A DNA stretch of 64,000 nt, from assembly GCA_944321455.1 (NCBI GenBank), contig CALULI010000002.1, forward strand, positions 62,001-126,000. The letters are read 5' to 3'. Shown here one piece after another: positions 54,846 through 64,000 of this stretch (position 1 is the stretch's first letter; each line of letters opens with the position of its first letter). A program made the translations under genes and the position numbers. The notes beneath the pieces were generated by a model, which made no database searches, was not told the origin of the DNA, and saw only the letters and a program-made list of their open reading frames with translations. This stretch comes from an uncultured Eggerthellaceae bacterium. Its GTDB lineage: Bacteria; Actinomycetota; Coriobacteriia; Coriobacteriales; Eggerthellaceae.

Positions 54846-55193
54846 TTAGCGACGCACTTTGATGCCCTGGACGTGTACTCCTACACCACGAAGAGGTGTC
54901 TGTACAAATTCTTTCAAGGCAAAGGTTACTTGATCAACAAGATTAGTTGAAACGGTATTTATGTTGACGCCATGTTCCAAAATGACGTAAAGGCTGATCA
55001 GCGTGCCGTCTTCGTCAGAGGTGACCACTACACCGCGACGAGAACGAGAATGAGGCAAGAGCTTAGCTAACCCATCCGTGGAAGATGGAGTTGCCATACC
55101 AACCACGCCATAGCACTGAAGAGCTGCATGACCAGCTACTTCGGCAATTACATCTTCAGAAACAACAAGCGTGCCTGCGACTTCATTACCCAT
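54846..55193 (-). CDS. Asp23/Gls24 family envelope stress protein
   Basis: 115 residues of a single Asp23 domain: ISEDVIAEVAGHAALQCYGVVGM, VTSDEDGTLISLYVILEHGVNI, and VNTVSTNLVDQVTFALKEF. These proteins bind near the membrane and are induced by envelope stress in other Gram-positives. AAAGGA before the ATG supports the start. It opens the fakA-recG-rsmD-coaD run. Confidence 0.93.
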   Translation of the reverse strand: MGNEVAGTLVVSEDVIAEVAGHAALQCYGVVGMATPSSTDGLAKLLPHSRSRRGVVVTSDEDGTLISLYVILEHGVNINTVSTNLVDQVTFALKEFVQTPLRGVGVHVQGIKVRR

Positions 55194-55353
55194 GATTATC
55201 CTTTCAAAAAATAGGTACCCCTATCTGATATCTCATTGATTATACCTGATTGGCACATAAGAGACGTATTGGTATAACTTATCACATGAAACGCTTAAAC
55301 GCTTTTTTGCACAAACAATCACCGTTGTCCTTTGCATGTGCAATTACCGTTAT

Positions 55354-55395
55354 CAAAGCAGCATGACTTCTGACCAAAGCAGTATGACCTCTGTG
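55354..55395. repeat. Two-unit 21-bp tandem repeat
   Basis: CAAAGCAGCATGACTTCTGA-like units at 55354-55374 and 55375-55395, differing at three or four positions. Confidence 0.7.
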
Positions 55396-55471
55396 GAGGC
55401 GAAGATTGTTTATGAAATTTGAAAATGATGAGGATTTTTCTTTCCGCTTATCTTTCCGCCGAAAAAATCCT

Positions 55472-55499
55472 TTGTGTTCCAACATGAGTGTGCTATAGT
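55472..55499 (+). promoter_or_regulatory. Probable rpmB promoter
   Basis: TTGTGT, a 16-nt spacer and TATAGT at 55494-55499, about 65 nt before the rpmB ATG. Confidence 0.55.
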
Positions 55500-55564
55500 T
55501 TTCAAGCTATCTGTAAATAGCGACTGATGTCGTATAAATACGTAAGTAATGGAGTTGATTAAGA

Positions 55565-55753
55565 ATGTCCAAGGTTTGTGAGATCTGCGGTAAGGCACCT
55601 AGCGCTGGTCGTAACGTCAGCCACTCCCACCGCGTTACCAATCGTACCTTCCGTCCTAATATCCAGAAGGTCACCATCAAGGTTAACGGCAAGGTAAAGC
55701 GTGCTAATGTTTGCACCAAGTGCATGAAGGCTGGCAAGATCGAGCGCGCTTAA
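55565..55753 (+). CDS. rpmB: Ribosomal protein L28
   Basis: 62 residues: [31 protein letters not shown], followed by a basic [15 protein letters not shown] end. Cys pairs CEIC and CTKC form a zinc site, the C+ form of L28. The GGAG site lies about nine bases before the ATG. It is the only plus-strand housekeeping gene in this half of the window. Confidence 0.97.
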   Translation: MSKVCEICGKAPSAGRNVSHSHRVTNRTFRPNIQKVTIKVNGKVKRANVCTKCMKAGKIERA

Positions 55754-55794
55754 TGGCGTAATCGCTCCTTTTTGGAATACTTCATCACCAAAAA

Positions 55795-55819
55795 GCAAGG
55801 ACCCCAATGGGGTCCTTTT
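55795..55819 (+). terminator. Terminator of rpmB
   Basis: A nine-base stem AAGGACCCC with complement GGGGTCCTT and a three-base loop, then TTTCTT. A T-run on the other strand suggests it also works for the convergent gene. Confidence 0.85.
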
Positions 55820-55852
55820 CTTATGCCCTGAGGAATGCTTCTTGTCTGCCAC

Positions 55853-55912
55853 GTTAGCATCTGCAACATTCACGTCTGTGACATTAGCATCTGCGTGATT
55901 AGCGCCTACGGC
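55853..55912. repeat. Degenerate 15-18-bp tandem array
   Basis: Four units resembling CACGTTAGCATCTGCAA, in the rpmB-convergent gap and just inside the neighbouring gene. The core resembles units of the heptad repeat in the 19714 gene. Confidence 0.5.
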
Positions 55913-56438
55913 GACGAGGCCCCTTGCCTTTAATATCGAAGGAGCTCTTAATGTCTGACATAGCATCGGTCAGCTCAGAAACAGCTTCCCTACCATCGCG
56001 ATAGATTGCTCCTAAAGCGCGGGTAGCTTCGCCAAAGTTTTCTTTCATGTCATCGGTGATTATCTGGCGCTTAGAATCTGCGTCACCTTTGCCTTCTGCA
56101 GTATCTTCAGCAGCCACAACTTCGCCCTTGTGAGCATTGTCATCGCCTGCCTGAACTGAATCGGCATGCGTTGCTGCCTGGTCTGCATCTGCAGCGCCTG
56201 CACCAGCAGCGCCCTCACCCGTGGTGCCCGCACCAGCCGCATCTTCAGAAGCCGTTTCTGGATGAGCTCGCTTCAAGCGCTTTTCCAGTTCCACCTGAAC
56301 CAGATAGATCTGGTCATCAATTTTATCGAGACGCTTTGCGTAGCCTTCCAGTTCCATATCGCATTGATTGACGACCGCCGTCACGTCATCGAGACGCGCA
56401 TGAAGCCTTCCAATCATATCGAGAACATCTTGATTCAT
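55899..56438 (-). CDS. Unknown small acidic protein with coiled coil
   Basis: 179 residues. N-terminal coiled coil (MIGRLHARLDDVTAVVNQCD to EKRLKRAH), then an Ala/Gly/Asp-rich disordered stretch (about 60-120), then a helical segment and an Arg-rich end (GKGPRRRRR). It reads like a small regulatory or scaffold protein; the family is not recognised. A degenerate tandem array with GTTAGCATCTGC cores (55853-55912) reaches into its 3' end. Confidence 0.7.
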   Translation of the reverse strand: MNQDVLDMIGRLHARLDDVTAVVNQCDMELEGYAKRLDKIDDQIYLVQVELEKRLKRAHPETASEDAAGAGTTGEGAAGAGAADADQAATHADSVQAGDDNAHKGEVVAAEDTAEGKGDADSKRQIITDDMKENFGEATRALGAIYRDGREAVSELTDAMSDIKSSFDIKGKGPRRRRR

Positions 56439-56458
56439 GAAACCTGCCTTTTATCGTG

Positions 56459-56502
56459 TGTGCGAAGCTGCCGCTATCAATGTGCGAAGCCGTCGCTATC
56501 AA
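56459..56502. repeat. Two-unit 22-bp tandem repeat
   Basis: TGTGCGAAGCTGCCGCTATC units at 56459-56480 and 56481-56502, differing at three positions, upstream of the 55899 gene. Confidence 0.75.
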
Positions 56503-56568
56503 CAAGGTGTTTGAAGTTTGCTCTTTCAACCTACTCACGATGAGCATGTTATAAAGCAATCCAGCCCC

Positions 56569-57036
56569 TTAGCGATAACGCTGCTTGAGCGCACGTTCAA
56601 TTTCACGCTTAGAATCGCGCTCTGCCATGGCAGCACGCTTGTCATACAATTTTTTACCGCGCGCAAGCGCTATTTCAACCTTCACGCGAGAATTCTGGTC
56701 GAAATAGATTTTAAGCGGCACTAAAGCCATGCCTTTTTCTTGCGTCTTTTGCGTAAGCGTCCTGATTTCACGACGATGAAGCAAAAGCTTACGCTTGCGA
56801 TCAGGGTCAACGTTGGCAATATTGCCGTGGCTATAGGGCGCAATATGAAGGTTGTTTAACCACACTTCGTTGTTGCGAATAAGCGCAAAGCAATCCGTTA
56901 GCTGGCAGTTGTTTTCACGCAGAGAACACACTTCGGTACCCGTAAGCACAATGCCCGCTTCATACGTTTCAACAATTTCATAATCGTGAAACGCTCGTCT
57001 ATTTTTTGCAATAAGTTTAGTCTGCTGAGCCATCAT
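56569..57036 (-). CDS. smpB: SsrA-binding protein SmpB
   Basis: 155 residues. Diagnostic stretches are NRRAFHDYEIVETYEAGIVLTGTEV, LNNLHIAPY and RKRKLLLHRREI, ending in a basic KREIERALKQRYR tail. It delivers tmRNA (at 26.6 kb) to stalled ribosomes. The ATG directly follows the M42 peptidase stop codon. Confidence 0.97.
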   Translation of the reverse strand: MMAQQTKLIAKNRRAFHDYEIVETYEAGIVLTGTEVCSLRENNCQLTDCFALIRNNEVWLNNLHIAPYSHGNIANVDPDRKRKLLLHRREIRTLTQKTQEKGMALVPLKIYFDQNSRVKVEIALARGKKLYDKRAAMAERDSKREIERALKQRYR

Positions 57037-58104
57037 CTACATTCCTGGAACAAACGAAACGTCCGCATCGAGATCAAGAATAAAGCGTGTCAAGACGCGA
57101 ACCGTCTTTTCAAGATCCTTCAAGCAGATAACTTCGGTTGGCGTATGCATGTAACGCAGTGGAATGGAAAGTAATCCACAGGCCTTACCACCCTGCTGAA
57201 TCTGCATAGTGCCCGCATCCGTACCCGTAACACCTGGTTCTGCTTCAATCTGAATCTTGATGTTTTCTTCTTCGGCAGCCATCAAAAGACGCTCAAATAC
57301 CACGGGATTGATATTAGGACCGCGCGCAATCACGGGGCCGTCCCCACAGACAATCTTGCCGTACTTGGTTTGATCAATGCCAGGGTAATCAGTGGCATGC
57401 GTCACATCAATAGCAATTACGACATCAGGGTTAACGCCAAAGGCTGACGTGGTGCCACCGCGCAAGCCAATTTCTTCCTGAACCGTTGTTGCACAAATGT
57501 AGTCACCCTGAGCGCCACCAGCGGCCTTAAGTTCTTCCATGATGCGCGTAGCTACATACACGCCTGCTTTGTCATCAAAAGCACGCGATACCGCCATGCC
57601 TTTACCAAAACGCTCAAAGCCAACGCCATAGGTAATAACGTCACCAATTTTGACAAGCTTCTTTACCTGCTTAGCAGGCATGCCCAAATCAATGACCAGT
57701 GAGGAAAGCGGCGTTACCTTTTTGCGTTCATCAGGTTCAATCAGATGAATGGGCTTACGGCCAACCACGCCACGATAAGTTCCCGTATCAGTATGAACAT
57801 CAACGCGCATACCAGGCAAAACCGCAGCATCAACGCCACCAACCGACGACACGCTCAAGTAACCCGCATCATTGATGTAGGTGACCATCAGACCAACTTC
57901 GTCCATGTGGGCAGCAATCAAAACAGAAGGTGCCGTACCCGTGCCCTTCAAGACTGCATGAACAGAGCCCATGACGTTCGTTTCAATTTCATCAGCAACA
58001 GGTGACAGACGCTCACGCACCAACGAAGCAACCTTTGTTTCAGTGCCCGTTACGGAAGGCGTTTGCACCAGAGATTTCAGGTAGTGCTTATCTACTTTTG
58101 TCAT
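57037..58104 (-). CDS. M42 family aminopeptidase
   Basis: 355 residues. Metal ligands and active-site segments include AAHMDEVGLMV (His66, Asp68), SRAFDDKAGVYVA, TVQEEIGLRGG and the DVTHATDYPG loop. These dinuclear metal enzymes form large cytosolic tetrahedral assemblies and cut N-terminal residues from peptides. It sits between rnr and smpB in a minus-strand run. Confidence 0.94.
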   Translation of the reverse strand: MTKVDKHYLKSLVQTPSVTGTETKVASLVRERLSPVADEIETNVMGSVHAVLKGTGTAPSVLIAAHMDEVGLMVTYINDAGYLSVSSVGGVDAAVLPGMRVDVHTDTGTYRGVVGRKPIHLIEPDERKKVTPLSSLVIDLGMPAKQVKKLVKIGDVITYGVGFERFGKGMAVSRAFDDKAGVYVATRIMEELKAAGGAQGDYICATTVQEEIGLRGGTTSAFGVNPDVVIAIDVTHATDYPGIDQTKYGKIVCGDGPVIARGPNINPVVFERLLMAAEEENIKIQIEAEPGVTGTDAGTMQIQQGGKACGLLSIPLRYMHTPTEVICLKDLEKTVRVLTRFILDLDADVSFVPGM

Positions 58105-58190
58105 AATCCCCTCTTTCTATAAGGACATGAACATACAGAACATGAACATTCAAACAGTAGTGTCTGTGTTTCTCTGCAATTATAGCTTGT

Positions 58191-60254
58191 CTAATTTAAA
58201 GGCGTGCTGCCGTAGGCATCAGAGCGCTTAAAACGCAAAATTCGTCTGCGGGGATTAGCTTCCACCAACACAGCCTTGATGCTTTGACCTAGGCGATACA
58301 CAATTCCTGTATCAGTACCTGTCAGGGTGAAGCGCTCAGGATCGTAGGAGAAGTATTCATCCCCTAAATCATCTAAGGGCAAAAGACCTTGAGCGGTGTT
58401 GTCCATGCGCAAGGTAACCCCGAAGGTAGACACATTGGAGATGATGGTGTCGAATTCCTGCCCAACAAATGCCTGCAGGTATTCAATAATCTTGACCAGC
58501 TGAGACTCTTGGGAGGCCTTATCAGCAATGCGTTCCATCTTGGATGAATGCTCTGCCAAAAATTGCAGTGAATTCTTTTGTGCTTCGTAGGTTGCCGTAT
58601 GACCAAAGATTTTTTCCTTGCACATACGATGAACCAACAGGTCAGGATAGCGCCTAATAGGTGACGTGAAATGACAGTAGCAATCAAGCGCCAAACCATA
58701 GTGAGCGCTATTTTCCGTGGTGTATATAGCCCGCTTCATACTGCGCAACAAAAGCGAGTTGAACAGCTCTTGAGCCGCCGTATTTTCCACCAAACGCAAC
58801 GCATGCTGCAGCGTCTGAGGATCGCCATCACAAAACGATTGCTTATCAATTCCCTTAAACAGAGGAAACTCTTGGAGAATTTTGTAGAGCGATGCAAGCG
58901 ATAAGCTATCAGGAGCATCATGAACACGGAAGACACACGGCATTGCTTCCGAAACAAGCCAGGTGGCTACCGTAGTATTAGCCAAAATCATGCACTCTTC
59001 AACAACCTGCGTAGCATCAGTGCGGCGGCGATACATAATTTCTAGCGGCTTGTTGTCAGCGTCTAAGCGAACGCGTGCCTCAACGCGGTCAAAGTCCATA
59101 CAACCCTTTTGGTAGCGAACCGAAAAGAGCGTTTTCGCCAGCTTGCGCAACGAAATAATGCGATCACGCACATCAAGAATTGTTTGATCATCAAGAGGAA
59201 GGGCGCCTTGGGGCGTTTCGCTCTGTTTGAACTGTGCCAACGCGAAATCCTTATGTTCGTCCAACAACACTTCAGCCTGATCATACGACAAGCGTGCTTT
59301 CGACTGAATAATGGCAGGATAGACCTCAAAGCCAACCACCGTGCCATCAGGCTTCAAGGTAACATCAACGCTCATTGTCAAGCGCGGCTGTCCTGGAACA
59401 AGCGAACACAAGTTGTTGCTGATTTTTTCGGGCAGCATAGGAAGCACGCGATCAACCAGATACACCGATGTGGCGCGTTTGCTGGCATCCATGTCAAGCG
59501 CCGAATTATAGCGAACATAGTGGGACACATCTGCAATGTGAACACCAACGTGATAGAGACCATCTTCTAAGCTCAAGGAAAGCGCATCGTCAAAGTCGCG
59601 CGCATCAAAGGGATCAATGGTGAAAATAAGACGATCACGAATATCGCGATACCCATGCGCAAGCGCCCAATCAACATCCATCGAAAGCTCTTCTGCTTCA
59701 TCTAATGCCGACTGGCTGAATTCTGTTTCAAGCTGATACTGCGCAATAATCAAATCAACCTCAAGGGTGGCATCCCCCGCATGACCTAAAACGCGCTCAA
59801 TCACACCCGTGGCAGCGGTATTGCGCGACGGAAATTCGGTAATGCGAACTTCAACCACATCTCCATCGTGCACCTGAGGATTATCACGATGAAGGGTAAA
59901 AATATCGCACGGAATTCGTGGGTCTTCAGGAACCACAACGCCAAACGGCTCAGCAATTTCATAGTGACCGAAGACGGTGTCTTGGGCACGCATAAGAATC
60001 TTGGTAACGCGACCCGTTGGGAGCTTATTTTTGTTTACATAGTCTGAAGCGCTGTGTTTGTGAGATTCTTTATGAGAAGAAACGCGTGAAACTTCAACCA
60101 AATCACCAGGGAAAGCGCCCATGGTCTTAGATGCAGGAATAAAGAATTCTCCTTCAGCGGTTTTTACAAAGCCAAACCCACGCGCATTAAGGTCGATAAC
60201 ACCTTGTGGTTTTGATTTGGGGTGACGCCTGGCCTTCGATGATCTCCGTGCCAT
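58191..60254 (-). CDS. rnr: Ribonuclease R
   Basis: 687 residues from the ATG at 60254; AGGGTG seven bases upstream supports it over the TTG at 60260. Cold-shock-like domains (GVIDLNARGFGFVK; GHYEIAEPFGVVVPED) precede the RNB catalytic domain (FTIDPFDARDFDDALSL with the metal-binding Asp residues; HIADVSHYV) and a C-terminal S1 domain. A 3'-5' exoribonuclease that degrades structured RNA and works with tmRNA in quality control. Confidence 0.96.
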   Translation of the reverse strand: MARRSSKARRHPKSKPQGVIDLNARGFGFVKTAEGEFFIPASKTMGAFPGDLVEVSRVSSHKESHKHSASDYVNKNKLPTGRVTKILMRAQDTVFGHYEIAEPFGVVVPEDPRIPCDIFTLHRDNPQVHDGDVVEVRITEFPSRNTAATGVIERVLGHAGDATLEVDLIIAQYQLETEFSQSALDEAEELSMDVDWALAHGYRDIRDRLIFTIDPFDARDFDDALSLSLEDGLYHVGVHIADVSHYVRYNSALDMDASKRATSVYLVDRVLPMLPEKISNNLCSLVPGQPRLTMSVDVTLKPDGTVVGFEVYPAIIQSKARLSYDQAEVLLDEHKDFALAQFKQSETPQGALPLDDQTILDVRDRIISLRKLAKTLFSVRYQKGCMDFDRVEARVRLDADNKPLEIMYRRRTDATQVVEECMILANTTVATWLVSEAMPCVFRVHDAPDSLSLASLYKILQEFPLFKGIDKQSFCDGDPQTLQHALRLVENTAAQELFNSLLLRSMKRAIYTTENSAHYGLALDCYCHFTSPIRRYPDLLVHRMCKEKIFGHTATYEAQKNSLQFLAEHSSKMERIADKASQESQLVKIIEYLQAFVGQEFDTIISNVSTFGVTLRMDNTAQGLLPLDDLGDEYFSYDPERFTLTGTDTGIVYRLGQSIKAVLVEANPRRRILRFKRSDAYGSTPLN

Positions 60255-60265
60255 ACGCAATCACC

Positions 60266-61522
60266 CTACCTTTCTGAATGAGCAAGCGCTAATTCATACG
60301 CAACTTCATATTGAGATTCCTGAGAAGCAACCTCTACATCAGGATACACCCCCGCGCCGTCAATTGCTCTACCTGCAGCTGTTAAATATGTTGCAGCGGT
60401 ATAGCGAAGCGCGCCACCAAATGAAAGGGGCTGCATAACCTGAACGGAGCCCTTGCCCTGCGTTGTTTGTCCCACAACCGTTGCGCGACCTGATTCCTGA
60501 AGGGCTGCTGCCAAAACTTCAGCAGAACCTGAGGTGCGCTCGTTTACCAACACGACCAAAGGAAGCTGAGTGATACTTTGTCCATCGGCTGACTTTGTGG
60601 TGACATTGTCATTCGTTTGGATTTGTACAACGGTACCACTCGAAATAAAAAGCGATGCAATATCAACAGCCTGCGTTAAGTAACCGCCAGGAATATCGCG
60701 CAGATCAAGAATAATGCCCGAAATATCACCGCTGGCATTGTTTTCAATTACTTGACGCACAACTGAGCTTGAGTCAGAAGCAAGCTGAGATATCTCAATA
60801 TAGAGCACCGAACCATCTACGGATGAATGAATGTTAGTTGCCGTAGAAGCGGTATAGATAAGGTTGGTGCTGTAAATTTCACCAGGATTGAGCGGATCAT
60901 CGTTAGAGCGCTGCCAGGTGATGAACACTGACTGACCATCATCACGTGAAAGCGCATTCACCACATCAGGCATTGACCAGGTATCCTGTTCTGAACCGTC
61001 AATGGAAACAATACTGTCCCCTTCGTGGACTCCTGCAAGCGCTGCTTCGGAATTTTCAAAGACATCAAACACGTAGCATTCGCCTTCGATTTCGCCGAAC
61101 AGCACACCAACACCTGAATCAGTATGAGCAGCGTTTGAAAGATAGGCTTGATAGCTTTGCTCGTCAAAGTAGCGCAGATACGGATCTCCCGCAGATGCTA
61201 AGAACGAATCAAGGACCGCTTTTGTTGCCGTATTAAGGTCATACGTATCAAGGCTTTCCTGCGAAAGGGTGCCTTCAACTTCTGCTACACGTGCTGAAAT
61301 TGAATCATAGGTATTGCCCGTAACGGTCATACCAGCATTTTGGTCTTCGGAGACATTAATATCGGAAAAGCCCAGGGCTTGAAGCAGCTGGTCATTGCCA
61401 CGCACCAAAAAGCCCGCAAAAAAGACAGCGCACACTAAAATGCAAGCACCGAGAACCTTCACGATGCTTGCATTGTGTTTATAGATACTACTGAGCTTAG
61501 ATTGTTTACCCGATTCAGCCAC
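60266..61522 (-). CDS. S41 family C-terminal processing protease
   Basis: 418 residues, first codon GTG. N-terminal membrane helix (about 23-43), a PDZ domain (EGDSIVSIDGS), and the protease domain with the catalytic Ser in RTSGSAEVLAAALQ and Lys in TTQGKGSVQ. It cleaves C-terminal tails of envelope proteins outside the cell. It lies between ftsX and rnr, 5 nt before the rnr frame. Confidence 0.94.
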   Translation of the reverse strand: MAESGKQSKLSSIYKHNASIVKVLGACILVCAVFFAGFLVRGNDQLLQALGFSDINVSEDQNAGMTVTGNTYDSISARVAEVEGTLSQESLDTYDLNTATKAVLDSFLASAGDPYLRYFDEQSYQAYLSNAAHTDSGVGVLFGEIEGECYVFDVFENSEAALAGVHEGDSIVSIDGSEQDTWSMPDVVNALSRDDGQSVFITWQRSNDDPLNPGEIYSTNLIYTASTATNIHSSVDGSVLYIEISQLASDSSSVVRQVIENNASGDISGIILDLRDIPGGYLTQAVDIASLFISSGTVVQIQTNDNVTTKSADGQSITQLPLVVLVNERTSGSAEVLAAALQESGRATVVGQTTQGKGSVQVMQPLSFGGALRYTAATYLTAAGRAIDGAGVYPDVEVASQESQYEVAYELALAHSER

Positions 61523-61542
61523 CGCTGTTTACTTCACCCGAT

Positions 61543-62460
61543 TTATACCTTGAGATAACGGCGCATAGCCAACAACGAACCAAACAGACCAATCAACAGA
61601 CCTGCTACTACCAACGCAGCATAGATAAGCAGGAACAGGGACAGATCAATCTGCAGTGGCAACCATGGGAGAGCCGCTGTAATGCGAGGCAACACAATGT
61701 TGCGCAGAACTTCCATGATGCCAATAGCTAAAGCCGCACCGATCAAAGCGTGAAGAGCACCTTCAGCCAAGAATGGCCCGCGGATAAAGCCGTTTGATGC
61801 ACCTACCAAACGCATGATTGCAATTTCGCGACGACGAGCCAGAATTGCCAAGCGAATGGTGTTGTTGATAAAGATGAAGGCAATGAAGATTAACAAGGCA
61901 ACCAGCGCAATACCAATGATGCGAACCGCATTGGTCAACTGGAAGAGACGATCAACCGTCTGCTGGCCATATTCCAAGGAATTAGCAGCATCCGCTGGGT
62001 CATCTTCATCGCAGATTTCCTGGAATGGTGCATAGGATGCAATTTCTTGAGCAATGGTTTCTACCTGCTGAGCATCTTGAAGCTCTACTTCAATAGAAGC
62101 AGGGAGTGGGTTTTGCCCATCAAGCTGATCAACAATGTTGGAGTTAGACGTAGTGCTGGAGAAGTCTTCTAATGCCTGATCCTTCGTAGTGAAGGAAACA
62201 TTTTGAACATCAGGAAGATTGCGAATGTAGTCCATCACTTCATCAATTTGGTCCTGCTCTGCTTCGTCAGCAACATAGCAGGTGATAGAAACTTGATTTT
62301 CTACGGAAGAGACAACGTTGTTAACAACGGCACCACCAACGCAGAAAATACCGATGATCAAAAGCGATAAGAAAATAGTAATGATAGAGCCCAACGTCGT
62401 AGAAAGATTACGCGTAAAGCCCGTAAGAGATTCGCGGAAGAAATAGAAAATACTAGACAT
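61543..62460 (-). CDS. ftsX: Cell division protein FtsX
   Basis: 305 residues from the ATG at 62460; the frame extends upstream into ftsE, but [18 protein letters not shown] is the family start. Four membrane helices with a large extracytoplasmic loop after the first. With FtsE it relays to peptidoglycan hydrolases. It overlaps the ftsE stop by 8 nt. Confidence 0.95.
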   Translation of the reverse strand: MSSIFYFFRESLTGFTRNLSTTLGSIITIFLSLLIIGIFCVGGAVVNNVVSSVENQVSITCYVADEAEQDQIDEVMDYIRNLPDVQNVSFTTKDQALEDFSSTTSNSNIVDQLDGQNPLPASIEVELQDAQQVETIAQEIASYAPFQEICDEDDPADAANSLEYGQQTVDRLFQLTNAVRIIGIALVALLIFIAFIFINNTIRLAILARRREIAIMRLVGASNGFIRGPFLAEGALHALIGAALAIGIMEVLRNIVLPRITAALPWLPLQIDLSLFLLIYAALVVAGLLIGLFGSLLAMRRYLKV

Positions 62461-63298
62461 CGAAACCGTACACCCCCCTGTCCTGGTCACGCATGAGACG
62501 ACCGCGATCAAGCGCGATAACACGACGCCTCATGTTGTCAACCATTTCACGGTCATGCGTGGCTACCAAAACGGTAGTGCCCGTACGGTTAATGCGTTCA
62601 AGCAAGTCCATAATGCCGCGAGAGTTTTGAGGGTCAAGGTTACCCGTTGGCTCGTCGCAGATCAGCAATGGTGGGCGGTTAACAATAGCACGTGCAATAG
62701 AAACACGCTGCTGTTCACCACCTGAAAGCTGATCAGGGCGCTTATCAAGTTTGTCCTGCAAACCAACAAGACGCACTACTTCAGGAACTTGCGTGCGAAT
62801 AACGTGACGTGATTTTCCAATTACCTCCAAAGCAAAAGCAACGTTTTCAAAAACGGTTTTGTTTGGAAGCAGCTTAAAGTCCTGGAAAACACAGCCGATA
62901 TTGCGGCGAAGATAAGGTACACGCCAATTACGCATGGTGGTCAAATCTTCATCTGCAACATAGATATGACCTTGCGTTGCTTTGATCTCACGGGTGAGAA
63001 GCTTGATGAAGGTCGATTTACCCGAGCCAGAATGGCCTACCAAGAAGACGAATTCGCCAGGGAAAATGTGAAGCGAAATATCTTCCAATGCAGGCTTGGA
63101 AGGCTGAGCAGCATAGATCTTTGTTACATGATCAAAGGTAATTACAGGATTGCCTGTATTTTGGGCGATGGAATCAACGTTGACGACTGGCAACGATTCC
63201 GAAAGCTGGGAAGCAACGCTTGAATGCGATGGCGCAGGTCTTCTCTGCGCGCGGGCACCGTGCTTACCAAGCACCTCCCTACTATGGTCATTTGTCAC
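62453..63298 (-). CDS. ftsE: Cell division ATPase FtsE, N-terminally extended
   Basis: 281 residues; typical FtsE has about 225-230. The ATPase starts near residue 52 ([11 protein letters not shown]), with Walker [10 protein letters not shown] (88-96), [14 protein letters not shown] and [13 protein letters not shown]. About 50 extra N-terminal residues are Ser/Arg/His-rich and look disordered; no later ATG fits, so the extension appears real. Pairs with ftsX directly downstream. Confidence 0.94.
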   Translation of the reverse strand: MTNDHSREVLGKHGARAQRRPAPSHSSVASQLSESLPVVNVDSIAQNTGNPVITFDHVTKIYAAQPSKPALEDISLHIFPGEFVFLVGHSGSGKSTFIKLLTREIKATQGHIYVADEDLTTMRNWRVPYLRRNIGCVFQDFKLLPNKTVFENVAFALEVIGKSRHVIRTQVPEVVRLVGLQDKLDKRPDQLSGGEQQRVSIARAIVNRPPLLICDEPTGNLDPQNSRGIMDLLERINRTGTTVLVATHDREMVDNMRRRVIALDRGRLMRDQDRGVYGFDV

Positions 63299-63343
63299 AG
63301 TATGCTCCGTTCATGTTGTTTATTCTGAGACAAAAAAAGTATA

Positions 63344-64000
63344 TCAGTGTTGCTTGCGTTCCAAAACCCTTTTCACAGCTTGTACAAGTGCTTGTGAATC
63401 TAAGTTGAAATACTCCATCAACTCTTCAAATTCTCCCGACTTGCCAAAACGGTCACGCATGCCCACCAACTCAAGAGGCATTGGGCACTGCTGGGCGCAC
63501 AATTCGCTCACGGCAGAACCAAGACCGCCGTAGATTGAGTGCTCTTCAGCAACAACAGCACATCCCGTTTTTTCAAGCGAAGCAACAATGGTTTCTGCAT
63601 CAAGCGGTTTGATGCTAAAGGCGTCGATCACTTCAGCAGAAATGCCTTCTTCGGCCAAGAGGTCTGCCGCTTTGTTTGCTTCTGCAATTTCAACGCCACA
63701 CGCAATAATTGATACGTCACTGCCTTCACGCAGCACATAGGCGCGTCCCACTTCAAGTTCAACATCAGGCGCATACACGGCAGGAACTGAAGCGCGACCC
63801 ATGCGTACATAGACAGGGCCTGGCGTTTTAGCAGCTAGACGAAGCGCCGAACAGGCTGCGGCGTAGTCTGCAGGAACCAAAACTTTCATGCGAGGAAGAC
63901 CCCTCATCAGCGAAATGTCTTCAAGCATCTGATGCGATCCGCCATCAGGGCCAACCGAAATACCCGCATGCGTTGGGGCAATTTTGACGTTTAAGTTGGA
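63344..64000 (-). CDS. Transketolase, C-terminal subunit, partial
   Basis: The frame remains open to the right edge (residues before the internal Met read IAPTHAGISVGPDGGSHQ). The visible part covers the end of the pyrimidine-binding domain and the full C-terminal domain (MGRASVPAVYAPD; VEIAEANKAADLL; VAEEHSIYGGLGSAV). This matches the split, two-gene transketolase type. It serves the non-oxidative pentose phosphate pathway, moving two-carbon units between sugars. Confidence 0.92.
   Translation of the reverse strand, partial: SNLNVKIAPTHAGISVGPDGGSHQMLEDISLMRGLPRMKVLVPADYAAACSALRLAAKTPGPVYVRMGRASVPAVYAPDVELEVGRAYVLREGSDVSIIACGVEIAEANKAADLLAEEGISAEVIDAFSIKPLDAETIVASLEKTGCAVVAEEHSIYGGLGSAVSELCAQQCPMPLELVGMRDRFGKSGEFEELMEYFNLDSQALVQAVKRVLERKQH

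Larger units (their letters stand above)
55194..55564. other. Divergent promoter region of asp23 and rpmB
   Basis: On the minus strand a TATAAT at about 55239-55244 may be the asp23 -10 box. On the plus strand an rpmB promoter lies near 55472. Two 21-bp tandem units lie between (55354-55395). No gene seen. Confidence 0.6.

Overview
The window is a 64 kb bacterial chromosome segment, open at both ends: a sensor kinase gene runs off the left edge and a transketolase gene off the right. I infer an actinomycete of the Coriobacteriia type, at class level only. The basis is a moderate GC content, a Gram-positive envelope (lipoproteins, a sortase-like tail, L,D-transpeptidase, meso-DAP dehydrogenase), two-subunit glycyl-tRNA synthetase next to pyruvate phosphate dikinase, and the conserved block rnc-smc-ftsY-ffh-rpsP-khpA-rimM-trmD-lepB.

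Positions 1-7.9 kb hold envelope and sensing functions: a histidine kinase, a sirtuin, a CotH/DUF4956/VTC operon headed by a lipoprotein with an RsgI-like domain, meso-DAP dehydrogenase and a NimA-like flavoprotein. Positions 7.9-20.1 kb form an AT-richer accessory island. It carries a two-gene cassette of Cys-containing proteins of unknown function, a DUF262/DUF1524 nuclease, a GIY-YIG/helicase/partial-methylase protein, an Eco57I-type methylase, a small membrane protein and a divergent 400-residue coiled-coil protein. At 20-23.1 kb are an ABC-F ATPase with a leader, a decayed surface-protein gene and three tRNA genes (Pro, Gly, Arg).

At 23.1-31 kb come rdgB, murI, an L,D-transpeptidase, the tmRNA gene, and a signalling cluster of lipoprotein, transmembrane Ser/Thr kinase and HTH protein. 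A shared palindromic motif lies upstream of the kinase and the lipoprotein. From 31 to 64 kb the content is core housekeeping, nearly all on the minus strand: ppdK and its regulator, glyS/glyQ, lepB to rnc, plsX, rpmF, yceD, coaD, rsmD, recG, fakA-like, asp23, rpmB (plus strand), smpB, an M42 peptidase, rnr, an S41 protease, ftsX/ftsE and a split transketolase.

A recurrent pattern not explained by annotation is short arrays of degenerate tandem repeats with an 18-22 bp period. They lie in at least six intergenic gaps, and a 21-bp version is inside one coding sequence. Unit sequences differ between loci but unit length is similar. The best candidates for undescribed biology are this repeat pattern, the restriction island with its divergent membrane/coiled-coil pair, and the HTH-kinase-lipoprotein cluster.
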